Assembly (NCBI RefSeq): GCF_022559585.1
Contig: NZ_CP087114.1
Coordinates: 2,364,501-2,428,500, forward strand
Reading direction: 5' to 3'
DNA from: Bartonella machadoae
GTDB lineage: Bacteria > Pseudomonadota > Alphaproteobacteria > Rhizobiales > Rhizobiaceae
Length of the DNA: 64,000 bases
Shown: positions 36,985 through 47,142 of the stretch, piece after piece
How the letters are laid out: each line of letters opens with the position of its first letter
Position numbering within the stretch: the first letter of the stretch is position 1
The notes under the pieces: model-generated
What the model saw: only the letters and a program-made list of their open reading frames with translations
Told to the model about the DNA's origin: nothing
Database searches by the model: none
Made by a program: the position numbers and the translations under genes

Positions 36985-37098
36985 CTCAATCAGCACCAAC
37001 CCGTGTATCGCCAACACTATGGTATTTATCCAAAACAAAATCCCTCATTTGCACTGTCTTGCCCTGTCTCCAACGACGATCCCCCCCATTTTAAAGTT
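36985..37098 (-). pseudogene. Duplicated trmD fragment
   Basis: About 110 bases resemble trmD 36777-36869: the + strand reads GTGTATCGCCAACACTATGG against GTGTATCATCAACGCTATGG. CAAAATCCCT and ATTTGCACTGTCT are also shared, and both blocks end in TTTTAAAG-like sequence. The copy has indels and no start, so it is a dead partial duplication lying between rimM and trmD. Confidence 0.75.
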
Positions 37099-37235
37099 TT
37101 TTTCCGTTAAAATACGCTAAAAATCCAAAAACATCTCAACAGAGAGCGCTAACATATATGTTTATCAGCTATTTTTGTGTTCTTTACTTTCCACTTTTGT
37201 TTTATTTCCTTCACTTTTCTTTTTACCTCACATCA

Positions 37236-37772
37236 TCATTCTTTCTCAGAGCTTAAACCAGCGGCAACGGGATCAACAACAAGAAAACCAGAATCAATAC
37301 AAATTTTTGGCACAGCTGCCTTGCTAAACGGAATAAGCACAGTTTTACGCGTATTCAATCGTATTTCAAGCAAATCACCAGCGCCAAAATTAAAAAAACC
37401 ATGCACCTCACCCAACACTTGCCCAACACAATCTTGAACACAAAGTCCAATGAGATCAAACTGATAAAATTCATCCTCATCCAAATCATTGACCAATTGC
37501 TCTCGAGTAACATACAGGCGAATTCCTTTTAAGTTTTCAGCAGCACTGCGATCTTCAATCCCTTTAAAACGCACAATTGCATTCTTTTTTTGCACGCGAA
37601 GCCTTATAATTTCATAAGTCCGCCCCATATCATCGTAAAGAGTAGCATAAGTCTTTAAACTCTGTGGCTCACCATTTAAAACTTTGACCAGAATGTCTCC
37701 TTTTATGCCATGAGGCAAACCAATAATGGCAAGATAGACTTTCTTTTTAGGCTTTTTTTTATTATGTTCCAT
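37236..37772 (-). CDS. rimM: Ribosome maturation factor RimM
   Basis: About 178 residues from ATG 37772 (an ATG four codons upstream is also possible). The N-terminal RimM beta-barrel has YLAIIGLPHGIKGDILVKVL. The PRC-barrel C-domain has EFYQFDLIGLCVQD and VLGEVHGFFNFGAGDLLEI. It binds S19 and aids 30S head maturation. Upstream of trmD and rplS, the classical order, but separated from rpsP by about 17.6 kb. Confidence 0.94.
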   Translation of the reverse strand: MEHNKKKPKKKVYLAIIGLPHGIKGDILVKVLNGEPQSLKTYATLYDDMGRTYEIIRLRVQKKNAIVRFKGIEDRSAAENLKGIRLYVTREQLVNDLDEDEFYQFDLIGLCVQDCVGQVLGEVHGFFNFGAGDLLEIRLNTRKTVLIPFSKAAVPKICIDSGFLVVDPVAAGLSSEKE

Positions 37773-37903
37773 ATGAAATACCATCTCTTCAAAATGATTC
37801 CTTAAATTTTGTCACTTTGCTATTAAACCTTGTTGCCATATCGAAATCTTCACAAAAAGACCTTTCTTGGTAACAAAAACAAATGAATAAAAGGAGAAGT
37901 CTT

Positions 37904-38725
37904 ATGGCAAATATTATGCTGTTTTACAAAGATATTACCCCAATTAATAAAGTTACTCATAAAAACCTCAAATTTTCTCCCCCAAGTGACATGTCCTTTG
38001 CTAAAGATACGCATTGGGTTCCTTTAGCAAGCAGTGAATATTTTCAAGCTGCCCTAGACTACCCTATTTTGTTTATGTGCGCAGAAGACGAGAATAAGAA
38101 AAAACATTATACATCGGCTGCTCTTGTGGGTCTTTCTAACGACGAAAATGATTACATCACCTCCGATAAAAATTGGGAACGAAACACTTATGTTCCCGCT
38201 TTTGTCCGTCGCTATCCTTTTGTTCTTGCCCAACTGCAAAATGAAAAAGAACTTTCCGTTTGTTTTGATCAGCAATCAGGTATGTTCAATGAAGTTGCGG
38301 GAACAGAGCTCTTTAATTCCGATGGATCTATTTCCCCTTTTATGGAAGAGCGTATTCATTTTCTTGAAAGCTTTAAAATTGCTATGGAAAAAACCACTGA
38401 GTTCATCAATGCTCTTGTAGAAATGGATCTTCTCAGTCAAAAATCTATCAATGTCAAAAATGACCAAGGTCTTTCAGCACAATTGGAACATTTTTGGGTT
38501 GTTGATGAAGAAAAACTGAATAAACTCTCTGCAAGTCAACTTGCCAAACTTCATAAAAATGGCTTTTTAGGATTAATTTTCGCGCATTTGATGTCAACAC
38601 ATAATCTTTTAAAAATACTCTCTTTAAAAGGTGAAAAACGCATCATGAATCACGAAGAAGCACAACAAAAAAACAGCGGTAACTCTGGAAGCGAAAAGCA
38701 GAAAAAGAAAGAAACCCTCAATTAA
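37904..38725 (+). CDS. SapC family protein
   Basis: 273 residues from ATG 37904 (AAGGAG seven bases upstream). The pattern HWVPLASSEYFQAALDYPI...FMCAE, then FVRRYPFVLAQ and FLESFKIAMEKT, fits the SapC-like family (PF07277). That family is common in Proteobacteria and named after a Campylobacter S-layer-associated gene. No signal peptide. The C-terminus is Lys/Glu/Gln-rich. The true function is unknown. Followed after 3 bases by xerC. Confidence 0.8.
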   Translation: MANIMLFYKDITPINKVTHKNLKFSPPSDMSFAKDTHWVPLASSEYFQAALDYPILFMCAEDENKKKHYTSAALVGLSNDENDYITSDKNWERNTYVPAFVRRYPFVLAQLQNEKELSVCFDQQSGMFNEVAGTELFNSDGSISPFMEERIHFLESFKIAMEKTTEFINALVEMDLLSQKSINVKNDQGLSAQLEHFWVVDEEKLNKLSASQLAKLHKNGFLGLIFAHLMSTHNLLKILSLKGEKRIMNHEEAQQKNSGNSGSEKQKKKETLN

Positions 38726-38728
38726 GAA

Positions 38729-39697
38729 ATGCCGATAACGAAAGACAGTAGAAAAGACAAAAATATTTTTCTTATTCCAGCCAACCACGCCGTTTTAACG
38801 GCAAGGAAAAATTGGTTAGAGGATCTTGTCCAAACACGGCGTATGGCAACAAAAACAGCACAAGCTTATGAACGTGATACACGGCAATTTTTGTTTTTTC
38901 TCTGTCAACATTTAGGGTACGAACCAACCTTTGAGGATCTTGCCAATTTGCGCGTTATCGACTTGCGTGCTTATTTGGCTTATCGTCGTACACATGACGT
39001 AAGCGCCCGCTCTTTAAGCCGTGGGATGGCGGGTTTACGCTCTTTTTTCAGATATTTATCGCGAGAAGGCATCGTCAATGTCCCTGCTGCTAAGCTTATC
39101 CGAACCCCAAAACAACCAAAATCGCTTCCAAAACCCTTGGCTATAAAATCCGCACTTCATCTTGTTAAACAAGAAAATCAACAGGAAAATGAACCATGGA
39201 TTACTGCCCGCAATGCTGCTGTTTTGATGCTTCTTTATGGCTGTGGCATGCGGATATCAGAAGCTCTAGCACTCACACCGGAGCAATTTTCTGATCCTGA
39301 AAAAACAAGCTTATTTGTCACGGGAAAAGGTCAAAAAACACGCCTTGTTCCGCTCATAAAAATTGTCCACGAAGCGGTAAACAGTTATCTCAAATGCTGC
39401 CCGTATCCTCTAGCAAGTAACCAACCAATGTTTCGCGGTGCGCGTGGTGGTCCTTTGCAGCCCGCCATTATTCAACGTGCTGTTCGCAATTTACGCGCAA
39501 GTCTTGGTTTACCAGAGACTGCCACCCCCCATACCTTGCGTCATTCTTTTGCCACCCATCTTTTATCACGCGGAGGGGATTTACGTACCATTCAAGAACT
39601 TCTTGGCCATAGCAGCCTCTCCACCACCCAAGTCTATACTCAAGTTGATACAGACCGTTTATTGGAAATTTATCAAAAAGCGCATCCCCGTTCTTGA
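38729..39697 (+). CDS. xerC: Tyrosine recombinase XerC
   Basis: 322 residues. The N-terminal SAM-like DNA-binding domain (TKTAQAYERDTRQFLFFL) precedes the catalytic domain with Arg in GCGMRISEAL, Lys in GKGQKTR, HTLRHSFATHLL, GHSSLSTTQVYTQ and the Tyr nucleophile. With XerD it resolves chromosome dimers at dif. Unlike the integrase at 29144 it is a core gene. It starts three bases after the SapC-family gene. Confidence 0.92.
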   Translation: MPITKDSRKDKNIFLIPANHAVLTARKNWLEDLVQTRRMATKTAQAYERDTRQFLFFLCQHLGYEPTFEDLANLRVIDLRAYLAYRRTHDVSARSLSRGMAGLRSFFRYLSREGIVNVPAAKLIRTPKQPKSLPKPLAIKSALHLVKQENQQENEPWITARNAAVLMLLYGCGMRISEALALTPEQFSDPEKTSLFVTGKGQKTRLVPLIKIVHEAVNSYLKCCPYPLASNQPMFRGARGGPLQPAIIQRAVRNLRASLGLPETATPHTLRHSFATHLLSRGGDLRTIQELLGHSSLSTTQVYTQVDTDRLLEIYQKAHPRS

Positions 39698-39719
39698 AAA
39701 ATTTAAAAGGAAAGAGCAA

Positions 39720-39998
39720 TTAAACAGACTCAACTTCAAGTGCCAAAGCATGAACACAAGTTGCGAGTTCTTTTTGTAAAACTTGGTAAATTGCTCGATG
39801 TATCTCCACACGCGTCATACCAACAAAAGAAGAAGAGAGAATTTTTACCCGAAAGTGCGTTTCTCCTTTCCCATCAAAAGCATGCTCTTCATGGGGATGC
39901 CCTTCATGAAGGTGACTCTCATTAATGACTTCAAGTTTCTGTGGATGAAAAGCCTCTTGGAGTTTCATCGTAATGATTGATTGAATCGGAGTAGACAT
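39720..39998 (-). CDS. BolA family protein
   Basis: 92 residues starting at ATG 39998 after AAGGAACA. BolA fold signature: LQEAFHPQKLEVINESHLHEGH, then ETHFRVKILSSSFVGMTRVEIHRAIYQVL. BolA proteins work with monothiol glutaredoxins in iron-sulfur and redox regulation. A His-rich loop (HLHEGHPHEEHAF) could bind metal. It converges with xerC. Confidence 0.92.
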   Translation of the reverse strand: MSTPIQSIITMKLQEAFHPQKLEVINESHLHEGHPHEEHAFDGKGETHFRVKILSSSFVGMTRVEIHRAIYQVLQKELATCVHALALEVESV

Positions 39999-40121
39999 GT
40001 TTGTTCCTTAACGAAATGAATTTCTGGAATAAGCTTTTTTAATCAACAAAGAGAGTGTGGGAACAAATTTTTCAAAAGTCAATTCTTGTCAAACCGATCA
40101 ATTTTGCATAAATCTAGAGAC

Positions 40122-40742
40122 ATGGTAACAACATCTAAATTATTCGACTCAATTCGAATCAGTTCCAATAGAAAGGAACGGCCTGAATCGCAAACACAAC
40201 AATGTCAATGGGAAGGTTGTGAGCAAGCAGGCACGCATAAGGCACCAGCAGGTCGCAATCACGAAGGTCAATATCTCCATTTTTGTATTGATCACGTGCG
40301 TGCTTATAATAAAAATTTTAATTACTTCTCTGGTCTTAGCGATAAAGATATTGCAAAGTTCCAAAAGGATGCCCTTACAGGGCATCGTCCGACATGGCCT
40401 ACCGATTTTAGCAATGGCACCTCAAAGAAAACCGCTGCGAATTATGCACAAATCCGTTCTGGAACAGCTGCTTACCAAAACCGTATGCGTGATCCCTTCA
40501 CGCTCTTTACCCAACGTCATTCAAGCAGACATTCCTCAAGAAAATTAAAGCCCTTAGAAGCGAAAGCTTTTGAGACATTGGGATTAGCAGCAAATGCTTC
40601 ATCTGAAGAGATCAAAACAAAATATAAAGAGCTTGTAAAGAAACACCATCCTGATTCCAATGGCGGTAATCGTTCTTCAGAAGAACGTTTTCGTGATGTT
40701 TTGCACGCTTATAATTTGCTCAAAAAATCTGGTTTGTGCTAG
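40122..40742 (+). CDS. DnaJ (J-domain) family protein with N-terminal Cys motif
   Basis: About 206 residues from ATG 40122; an in-frame TTG at 40086 is less likely. The N-terminal half has a candidate zinc site CQWEGCEQAG...CIDHV. The C-terminal ~55 residues form a J domain (AFETLGLAANASSEEIKTKY, then KKHHPDSNGG with the HPD triad). The C-terminal J domain is characteristic of an alphaproteobacterial DnaJ-like family upstream of cobS. Probably a DnaK co-chaperone with an unknown client. Confidence 0.88.
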   Translation: MVTTSKLFDSIRISSNRKERPESQTQQCQWEGCEQAGTHKAPAGRNHEGQYLHFCIDHVRAYNKNFNYFSGLSDKDIAKFQKDALTGHRPTWPTDFSNGTSKKTAANYAQIRSGTAAYQNRMRDPFTLFTQRHSSRHSSRKLKPLEAKAFETLGLAANASSEEIKTKYKELVKKHHPDSNGGNRSSEERFRDVLHAYNLLKKSGLC

Positions 40743-40802
40743 AATAATGCATCCTCCTGCGATATGCTTTTACAAAGCGCAGCTTTAGCAATGTTACGAA
40801 GC

Positions 40803-41075
40803 ATATTTATAGACAATATATTGATTTATAAGGATAATTTATAATTTTTCCTGTTAAATGAGAGACTTGAATATCCTCAGATTTTCTCATTTCAACCCTG
40901 CTGATGTTGAAGCAATCAAAACCATTCCTTTGCACATCACAAATAAGACTATCATGTGGATAAAAACGAGCAAAAAGGAGTAAAAGACCTTTAATGAAGC
41001 AATGGAACGTCTAAACGCAAGAGCGATTGCAACATTGGAGCCTGAAAAACAGTATGGTGATGCCGGCTTAATGCA
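40803..41075 (+). repeat. Integrase relic (copy between the dnaJ-like gene and cobS)
   Basis: It begins with the ATTGATTTATAAGGATAATT terminal motif and continues with the int leader (TTGCACATCACAAATAAGAC, ATCATGTGGATAAAAACG, AAAAAGGAG). It ends after about 30 int codons that read in frame (RLNARAIATLEPEKQYGDAG). Unlike copies at 14.6, 47.9, 50.5 and 63.7 kb it does not share the frameshift after codon 8, but its own start is damaged. Confidence 0.75.
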
Positions 41076-41209
41076 AGAGATGAGGAAACATCTGATTAAA
41101 GGCTGCTTTGAGATCTAAAACTCTCATGATAGGGCATTGCATAAGTACTCTAACTCTTGTATCGTTTTCTAACGAATAAAAAGAGCATCCTTTCCCTTCC
41201 GGAAAAACA

Positions 41210-42196
41210 ATGACAGAAAAAAAACTTACAGTTGAAAATATGCCCGATATCACAGTTTGTGCTCGTGATTTGTTTCATGTTGATACGGATATGAAAGTCC
41301 CTGCTTTTAGCACAAAAAGCGCTCACGTTCCCGATATAGATCCCGATTATCTTTTTGATCAACAAACAACTTTAGCAATTTTAGCAGGCTTTGCCTTTAA
41401 TCGCCGTGTCATGATTTCCGGTTATCACGGCACTGGTAAATCGACACATATTGAACAAGTTGCCGCCCGTCTTAACTGGCCTTGTATACGCATTAATCTC
41501 GACAGTCATGTGAGCCGTATTGATCTTGTAGGAAAAGATGCCATTGTTTTAAAAGATGGCTTACAAATCACTGAATTTAAAGAAGGCATTTTGCCATGGG
41601 CTTATCAAAACAATATTGCTCTTGTTTTTGATGAATATGATGCGGGACGTCCTGATGTTATGTTTGTTATCCAACGCGTTCTTGAAGCTTCTGGACGACT
41701 AAGCTTGCTTGACCAAAGCCGTGTTATAACGCCTCATTTGGCTTTTCGTCTTTTTGCCACAGCAAACACCATTGGCCTTGGTGATACAACAGGACTTTAT
41801 CACGGCACACAACAAATCAACCAAGCCCAAATGGACCGCTGGTCCCTTGTGACAATCCTCAATTATTTACCTCATGATAAAGAGGTTGATATTGTTTGTT
41901 CCAAGGTTAAAGCTTTTCAAACAGCAGAGGGGAAAAAAACCATTTCACAAATGGTCCATGTTGCTGATATGGTGCGTCAGTCTTTTATCAATGGAGATCT
42001 TTCAACCGTCATGAGCCCACGCACTGTCATCACTTGGGCAGAAAATACGGAAATTTTTCAAAATGTTGGCTTTGCCTTTCGACTCACTTTTCTCAATAAA
42101 TGTGATGAACTAGAACGTGCTACTGTTGCAGAATTCTATCAACGTGCCTTTGGGGAGGAACTTCCTGAATCACACATTCATGGTGTTTCGCCTTAA
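41210..42196 (+). CDS. cobS: CobS-like AAA+ ATPase (cobaltochelatase subunit)
   Basis: 328 residues. Walker [14 protein letters not shown] is at about residues 77-89, Walker B region LVFDEYDAG follows, and sensor-type [11 protein letters not shown] is present: a MoxR-like AAA+ ATPase as in aerobic cobaltochelatase CobNST. CobS and CobT drive metal insertion by CobN. No cobN or other cobalamin gene lies nearby, so the pair may have another client. Starts downstream of an integrase relic; cobT follows after 14 bases. Confidence 0.93.
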   Translation: MTEKKLTVENMPDITVCARDLFHVDTDMKVPAFSTKSAHVPDIDPDYLFDQQTTLAILAGFAFNRRVMISGYHGTGKSTHIEQVAARLNWPCIRINLDSHVSRIDLVGKDAIVLKDGLQITEFKEGILPWAYQNNIALVFDEYDAGRPDVMFVIQRVLEASGRLSLLDQSRVITPHLAFRLFATANTIGLGDTTGLYHGTQQINQAQMDRWSLVTILNYLPHDKEVDIVCSKVKAFQTAEGKKTISQMVHVADMVRQSFINGDLSTVMSPRTVITWAENTEIFQNVGFAFRLTFLNKCDELERATVAEFYQRAFGEELPESHIHGVSP

Positions 42197-42210
42197 GGAA
42201 TAGGTCAATC

Positions 42211-44121
42211 ATGACGACCGGTACTGGTGATAACAGCAAAAATTTAACCAATAATTCTCCCAACACAACTTTTAATGCTATAGCTTTTAAAAAAGCACTT
42301 TCCACCTGTATCCGTGCTCTTTCTGGTACAGCAAAGCTTGAAGTTTCCTTTAGCCATAACAGACCATCTTTGCATGAACATTATGCACGTTTACCGGAAT
42401 TGCCACAACACGCAACAAACAAAGATATCACGATTACGCGTGGATTAGGCGATTCCATGGCTCTGCGCACAGCATGGCATGATAACCGCATTCACACACA
42501 ATTTGTTCCACAAGAATCAGAAGCCCGTGCCATCTTTGAAGCTCTTGAACAAACACGTGTTGAAGCTATCGGCACCTTAGCCATGGAGGGAATTGCGCAA
42601 AATATCGATGCTATGCTTGCCGATAAATATCAAAGGGCCGATTACCAAAAGATTAACACGCAAAGTGAAGCTCCCATCCAAGAAGCCATTGCACTTTTAT
42701 TGCGTGAAAAAATAACCAAACGCCCTCCCCCAAAAGAATCTGGACCGGTCTTAGAGTTATGGCGTCAAGAAATCGAACAAAAAGCTGCAAAAGAACTAAA
42801 CGAACTCACACACCATATTTACAACCAACCTGCTTTTGCACGCGTTGTTCGTCAAATGCTTGTGACATTAAAAATGGCAGTCCAACTAGAAGAAACTTCT
42901 GACAGTGAAAATAATAAAAAATTAGAAAACCAGTGTGAACCCCAAAATCAAGCAGAGGAAGAGAGCACCAACGAAAAAAAAACCCAAAGTGAAGAACAAA
43001 CAACAGCAGAACAAGAAAGTGATGCGCAAAACAAGGGAAAAACACAAGCGACACAAGCCAATGACAGCGATAAAGCCGAAGAAGAGCAAGAGAGAAGTTC
43101 TTGGCAAAAAAAATCGAGCCAAGCCAAACACCTTTTCACTGATTCAGAACAAATGGAAAAACTTGGCAATTATAAAGTTTTCACCCGACAGTTTGATGAA
43201 ATTCTGGAAGCGATAGATTGTTGTCCTGAAAGCGAATTAGATCAGTTACGCCACTCTCTTGATAAACAAATCAATCATCTGCAAAACATTGTTGGGCGTT
43301 TAGCCAATCGCCTACAGCGCCGTCTTATGGCACAACAAAATCGCAATTGGAATTTTGATCTTGAGGAAGGATACCTCGATACAGCGCGGCTTCCCCGTCT
43401 GATCATTGACCCCATGCAACCTCTTTCTTTCAAAATGGAAAGCAATACCCCCTTTCGTGATACCGTTGTTTCACTGCTCATTGATAATTCAGGCTCAATG
43501 CGCGGACGACCAATGACTGTTGCAGCCAGTTGTGCAGATATTTTAGCACAAACCCTTGAACGTTGCGGTGTTAAAGTTGAAATTTTAGGCTTTACCACAA
43601 AAGCTTGGAAAGGTGGGAAATCACGCGAACAGTGGCTTAGCCAAAACAAACCGGCTAATCCAGGACGCCTCAATGATTTGTGTCATATTATCTATAAAAG
43701 TGCGGATACCCCATGGCGTCGAGCACGACGTAATTTAGGTTTAATGATGCAAGAGGGCATACTGAAAGAAAATATCGATGGTGAAGCATTAATCTGGGCG
43801 CATCAACGCCTTTTATCACGGCGTGAACAACGACGCATTCTCATGGTTATTTCTGATGGAGCCCCTGTCGATGATTCAACACTATCGGTTAATACCGGTA
43901 ATTATCTGGAAAAACATTTACGCGCTGTCATTCAAGAAATCCAAACCCATTCTCCTATAGAACTCATTGCCATTGGCATTGGTCATGATGTCACACGCTA
44001 TTATCAACGTGCTGTCACAATTATGAATGCTGAAGAACTCGCCAGCGCTATAACAAAGCAATTAGAAGAGCTCTTTAGCAATAAAACATTCTATCGCCAT
44101 AAAAGATTAAAAACTTTTTAA
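42211..44121 (+). CDS. cobT: CobT-like vWA protein (cobaltochelatase subunit)
   Basis: 636 residues. The N-terminal CobT domain is followed by a highly acidic, Gln-rich linker (about 230-300, [20 protein letters not shown]). The C-terminal von Willebrand factor A domain has the MIDAS motif [10 protein letters not shown] and later [10 protein letters not shown]. It forms a chaperone-like complex with the AAA+ protein CobS. It starts after AAGGAATAGG. Function here uncertain without CobN in view. Confidence 0.93.
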   Translation: MTTGTGDNSKNLTNNSPNTTFNAIAFKKALSTCIRALSGTAKLEVSFSHNRPSLHEHYARLPELPQHATNKDITITRGLGDSMALRTAWHDNRIHTQFVPQESEARAIFEALEQTRVEAIGTLAMEGIAQNIDAMLADKYQRADYQKINTQSEAPIQEAIALLLREKITKRPPPKESGPVLELWRQEIEQKAAKELNELTHHIYNQPAFARVVRQMLVTLKMAVQLEETSDSENNKKLENQCEPQNQAEEESTNEKKTQSEEQTTAEQESDAQNKGKTQATQANDSDKAEEEQERSSWQKKSSQAKHLFTDSEQMEKLGNYKVFTRQFDEILEAIDCCPESELDQLRHSLDKQINHLQNIVGRLANRLQRRLMAQQNRNWNFDLEEGYLDTARLPRLIIDPMQPLSFKMESNTPFRDTVVSLLIDNSGSMRGRPMTVAASCADILAQTLERCGVKVEILGFTTKAWKGGKSREQWLSQNKPANPGRLNDLCHIIYKSADTPWRRARRNLGLMMQEGILKENIDGEALIWAHQRLLSRREQRRILMVISDGAPVDDSTLSVNTGNYLEKHLRAVIQEIQTHSPIELIAIGIGHDVTRYYQRAVTIMNAEELASAITKQLEELFSNKTFYRHKRLKTF

Positions 44122-44390
44122 ATCAGTCCCATGATAGCATAGTGTGACATTGAAAGAGATGCTCTACAAACCAGCACGACGATTATACGCATCATTATAT
44201 TTGTCCGCTTTATATTTATCCGCTCTCAATAGTGTCAAAGGCTCTTATATTTAAGCGCTTCTCATGAAGTCTTTTCAGTTTTTAAACGATTTTACCACCA
44301 CATCCCTACCTGTAGCGTAAAAATAAACACTCTTTATTGGTTTGTGATGAGAACATTTGCAATGAAAAAATCTTATTGTATTTGAAGCTC
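44122..44390. other. Intergenic region after cobT
   Basis: No gene or clear terminator seen. It separates cobT from a solitary end of the dispersed repeat at 44391. Confidence 0.4.
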
Positions 44391-44448
44391 TCATTCAAAA
44401 TGCAAAATGATAAATTATCACTACAAATCAATATCTTATCATATAAAA
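44391..44448 (-). repeat. Solitary terminal segment of the dispersed int-leader repeat
   Basis: On the - strand it reads GATATTGATTTGTAGTGATA, ATTTATCATTTTGCATTTTG, AATGAGAGC: the outermost ~50 bases of the integrase-relic family. No int leader or int codons follow. It could be a recombination scar or an att half-site. Confidence 0.6.
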
Positions 44449-44462
44449 CGACAAAGCCCTCC

Positions 44463-44489
44463 CTCTTCTCTTTTCAAAAATGAGAAGAG
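44463..44489 (-). terminator. Hairpin terminator candidate of the queuosine transporter gene
   Basis: CTCTTCTC and GAGAAGAG form an 8-bp stem around an 11-base loop, 13 bases past the stop of the gene at 44502. The T-rich tract after it is interrupted (GGCTTTGTCGTTTT), so the call is moderate. Confidence 0.5.
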
Positions 44490-44501
44490 GATAAATCAAT
44501 A

Positions 44502-45188
44502 CTACTCATTACCAACAAAAGGTGATTTATCCTTTGAATAATTGTTATAAAGAGGGATTTTTACAGCTTTAAGGATTGCTCCATAAGGAATCAACATGAA
44601 CAGACTCATAATAATTTTTATTGAGAAATCGCCAAAAGCAAGCGAGAGCCAAATAGGAATCTCCATCCCCCCCCAAAAAGTCGCCCCCAAGATTGAACTA
44701 TCAGCATAGCCTGTCACCTGATCGATAAAGGAAAAACAGCTAGCGAAAGCAAGAGAAAAAAACAGAACCGTATCCAAAGCAGAACCAACCAACGCCGCAG
44801 CTAAAGGCGCTTTCCACCATGTTTTACGTCGTAAAGGCGTAAAAACCATAATATCAAGCAGTTGCCCAAATAAGAATGCTAAACTAGAAGCAATTGCAAG
44901 CCGTGGTGTAGCCAAGATCCAAGAAACAAAAACACCAGAAACAAAACCAGCATAAACCACACGCCGCGCTGCGGCTGGACCACAAAAGCGATTGGTCAAA
45001 TCATTGATCAGAAAAGCAATCGGATAGGTGAAAGCACCATAGGTTAGGAGTTCGTTTAAATCAAACCAATAGACAGGATACTGTACCAAAACATTAGAAG
45101 CAGTTACAGTAAAGCACATCGCAAGGATAGAGAAAGCAATATACTTTCCCTTTTGCTGCGCGAATAAAAGATTCTGTACTGAAGACAT
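44502..45188 (-). CDS. YhhQ family queuosine precursor transporter
   Basis: 228 residues from ATG 45188; the longer frame needs a TTG. Six hydrophobic helices and the family motifs YGAFTYPIAFLINDLTNRF, then PRLAIASSLAFLFGQLLD and SALDTVLFFSLAF, fit the VUT/YhhQ family. These import queuine precursors (preQ0/preQ1) for tRNA queuosine modification. This fits an intracellular bacterium that salvages rather than makes the base. Confidence 0.88.
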   Translation of the reverse strand: MSSVQNLLFAQQKGKYIAFSILAMCFTVTASNVLVQYPVYWFDLNELLTYGAFTYPIAFLINDLTNRFCGPAAARRVVYAGFVSGVFVSWILATPRLAIASSLAFLFGQLLDIMVFTPLRRKTWWKAPLAAALVGSALDTVLFFSLAFASCFSFIDQVTGYADSSILGATFWGGMEIPIWLSLAFGDFSIKIIMSLFMLIPYGAILKAVKIPLYNNYSKDKSPFVGNE

Positions 45189-45272
45189 TTTTTTTACTTG
45201 GGTTATGGAACCAATAAAAGACAGCAATCAAAGAGTAAAAAGCCAAAACAAAAGCTTCAAAACGAAAAACAA

Positions 45273-45578
45273 CTATGCTGCTTGTTCAGCCTTATTTTCA
45301 GCTTTTTTCTTAATGATTTGGCGTTTTAACAAACGGGCACGTTGCGACAATTCTTTATCATCAGCTTTGACCAAAAAGCCATCAAGACCACCGCGGTGCT
45401 CAACAGAACGCAAGGCACTTGCTGAAACACGCAAGCGATAACTTTGCTGTAACACTTCTGAAATCAATGTCACATTGCAAAGATTTGGTAAAAAACGACG
45501 ACGTGTTTTATTGTTCGCATGGCTAACATTGTTACCATAAAGAACTGTTTTTCCTGTCAATTCGCAGGCACGAGACAT
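45273..45578 (-). CDS. rpmB: 50S ribosomal protein L28
   Basis: 101 residues from ATG 45578 (AAGGTG upstream). L28 signatures: [51 protein letters not shown]. The C-terminal Lys/Ala tail is the usual alphaproteobacterial extension. Confidence 0.95.
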   Translation of the reverse strand: MSRACELTGKTVLYGNNVSHANNKTRRRFLPNLCNVTLISEVLQQSYRLRVSASALRSVEHRGGLDGFLVKADDKELSQRARLLKRQIIKKKAENKAEQAA

Positions 45579-45845
45579 AAACTTCACCTTTAAACTCTAA
45601 GAAACTGTAAAATCTCAATACCCGAAAAAAGAACAACGCAAAAAGTTCCCTCAAACGGGCATTATTGAGAAAGTATGTTTCTAATAGGGTGTCAACAACA
45701 AAAGGTCAAGTCTTTTATAGAGTCTTTTGCATCCCTCGTAAGCGAATTTTTGCATGATTTTCCAGAAAAGACGTACAAAATGTTTTTTTTAACGCCCAAT
45801 AGTGCTAAAAGGATGCTTATCATTCTAAAAGGGGAAGTGTTAATC

Positions 45846-46631
45846 ATGAACAAAACAGTTTCTTCCATGACAGAACTTAAAGGAAAACATATTCGCTTTT
45901 CTTCACTTCTCTTTGGCATTTTATTGACGTGTTTTTTCTTTCTCTTTAGTGCACTAGGTGTATGGCAAATACAACGCTTAAACTGGAAAACAAATCTTAT
46001 CATCAGTGCCAATCAACGTGTTCACTTGCCTCCCATCAAAGCACCACCGCAAAATCAATGGGGGCACGTTACTTTTGAGAAAGATGAGTATCGCCCTGTC
46101 GTCATTACAGGAAAGTTTCTGACAGACAAAAATATTTTTGTTACTGCTGTTGCTCAAAATACTACGGGTTACTGGGTTTTAACCCCCTTACAAACAGCCG
46201 ATAACACCCTAACCTTCGTGAATCGCGGTTTTATCCCCATGGATGCACGTCAAAACTTTCAAAGAGCAGAGCAAGCAGACATGGAGCAATCCAGCCAGCA
46301 AGATTCTACACAAAATCCAGAGCAAACCACCATCATAGGTTTATTACGCATGAGCGAAAAAAATGGATTTTTCCCACGTAAAAATAATCCTGATAACGAT
46401 TTGTGGTATACACGTGATCTTCCCGCTATGGCACAAAAACTTGGTTTATCCACCGTTGCCCCCTATTTTATTGACGCTGGGAAAAAAACAGCTCCACAAA
46501 AAAAGCTTCCCATTGCTGGCTTAACGGTTGTGCATTTTCGCAATAATCACCTTGTCTATGCTATCACGTGGTTTATCTTAGCTGCTGGTGTTCTCGGTGG
46601 TTCTCTTTTTCTATTGCAACAAAAACGTTAA
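45846..46631 (+). CDS. SURF1 family cytochrome oxidase assembly protein
   Basis: 261 residues from ATG 45846, preceded by GGGGAAG; the open frame extends 57 codons further upstream without a plausible start. One transmembrane helix is near the N-terminus (FGILLTCFFFLFSALGVWQI) and one near the C-terminus (LVYAITWFILAAGVLGG), with a periplasmic loop containing VNRGFIPMDAR. SURF1 (Shy1) proteins help insert haem a into aa3-type oxidase. The last ~50 codons are duplicated downstream at 47306. Confidence 0.92.
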   Translation: MNKTVSSMTELKGKHIRFSSLLFGILLTCFFFLFSALGVWQIQRLNWKTNLIISANQRVHLPPIKAPPQNQWGHVTFEKDEYRPVVITGKFLTDKNIFVTAVAQNTTGYWVLTPLQTADNTLTFVNRGFIPMDARQNFQRAEQADMEQSSQQDSTQNPEQTTIIGLLRMSEKNGFFPRKNNPDNDLWYTRDLPAMAQKLGLSTVAPYFIDAGKKTAPQKKLPIAGLTVVHFRNNHLVYAITWFILAAGVLGGSLFLLQQKR

Positions 46632-46855
46632 AAAAAGACAAGAAACAAAGCATTCACCTCGTGAAAAGGGACTGCTAAACAATTTTATTTTGATAAGCAA
46701 ATATTTCACAACAAAACACCCCCCTCAGCGTATTGTGTTGAGAATTTCACACATAACTTATATGTGCTTTTTCAAAAAACAGCATACAGAAACAGCCACT
46801 ACACCCAAATAAGTGCAGCCCATCCCCATACTCTTTGTCAATGCTACTAAAAAAA

Positions 46856-47008
46856 TTAGAAGGATTTATGCGAATAATAGCGTGCAATTGAACGAATATT
46901 GCCACGATAAATGCCAAGATCATTCAATTCGTGTGTTGAAAGACAACCCAACGCATTAACTGTCCGCCGATAACGACGCCAATTACTATAAGAACGTAGG
47001 ATATTCAT
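46856..47008 (-). CDS. DUF1127 small basic protein, copy 1
   Basis: 50 residues starting at ATG 47008 after GGGGGTAAAAAT: MNILRSYSNWRRYRRTVNAL, then LSTHELNDLGIYRGNI. The Leu-Ser-x-x-x-Leu-x-Asp-(Ile/Leu)-Gly-Ile pattern and Arg richness define DUF1127 proteins, which in other Alphaproteobacteria bind RNA and affect stress or phosphate responses. It is in the first unit of an ~0.8-kb tandem duplication. Its Leu-Gly-Cys in place of Leu-Asp-Arg marks divergence from copy 2. Confidence 0.82.
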   Translation of the reverse strand: MNILRSYSNWRRYRRTVNALGCLSTHELNDLGIYRGNIRSIARYYSHKSF

Positions 47009-47142
47009 ATTTTTACCCCCAAACCTTATTTGAATCAGTAATAGATTGTAAGATAAAGCAAATTACACAAAAGAGTTGTGTTATAACTTCATAACAGATA
47101 TGCACTTATGACATGAAAAGCTTATCCCATTAGCAAAAAGCA

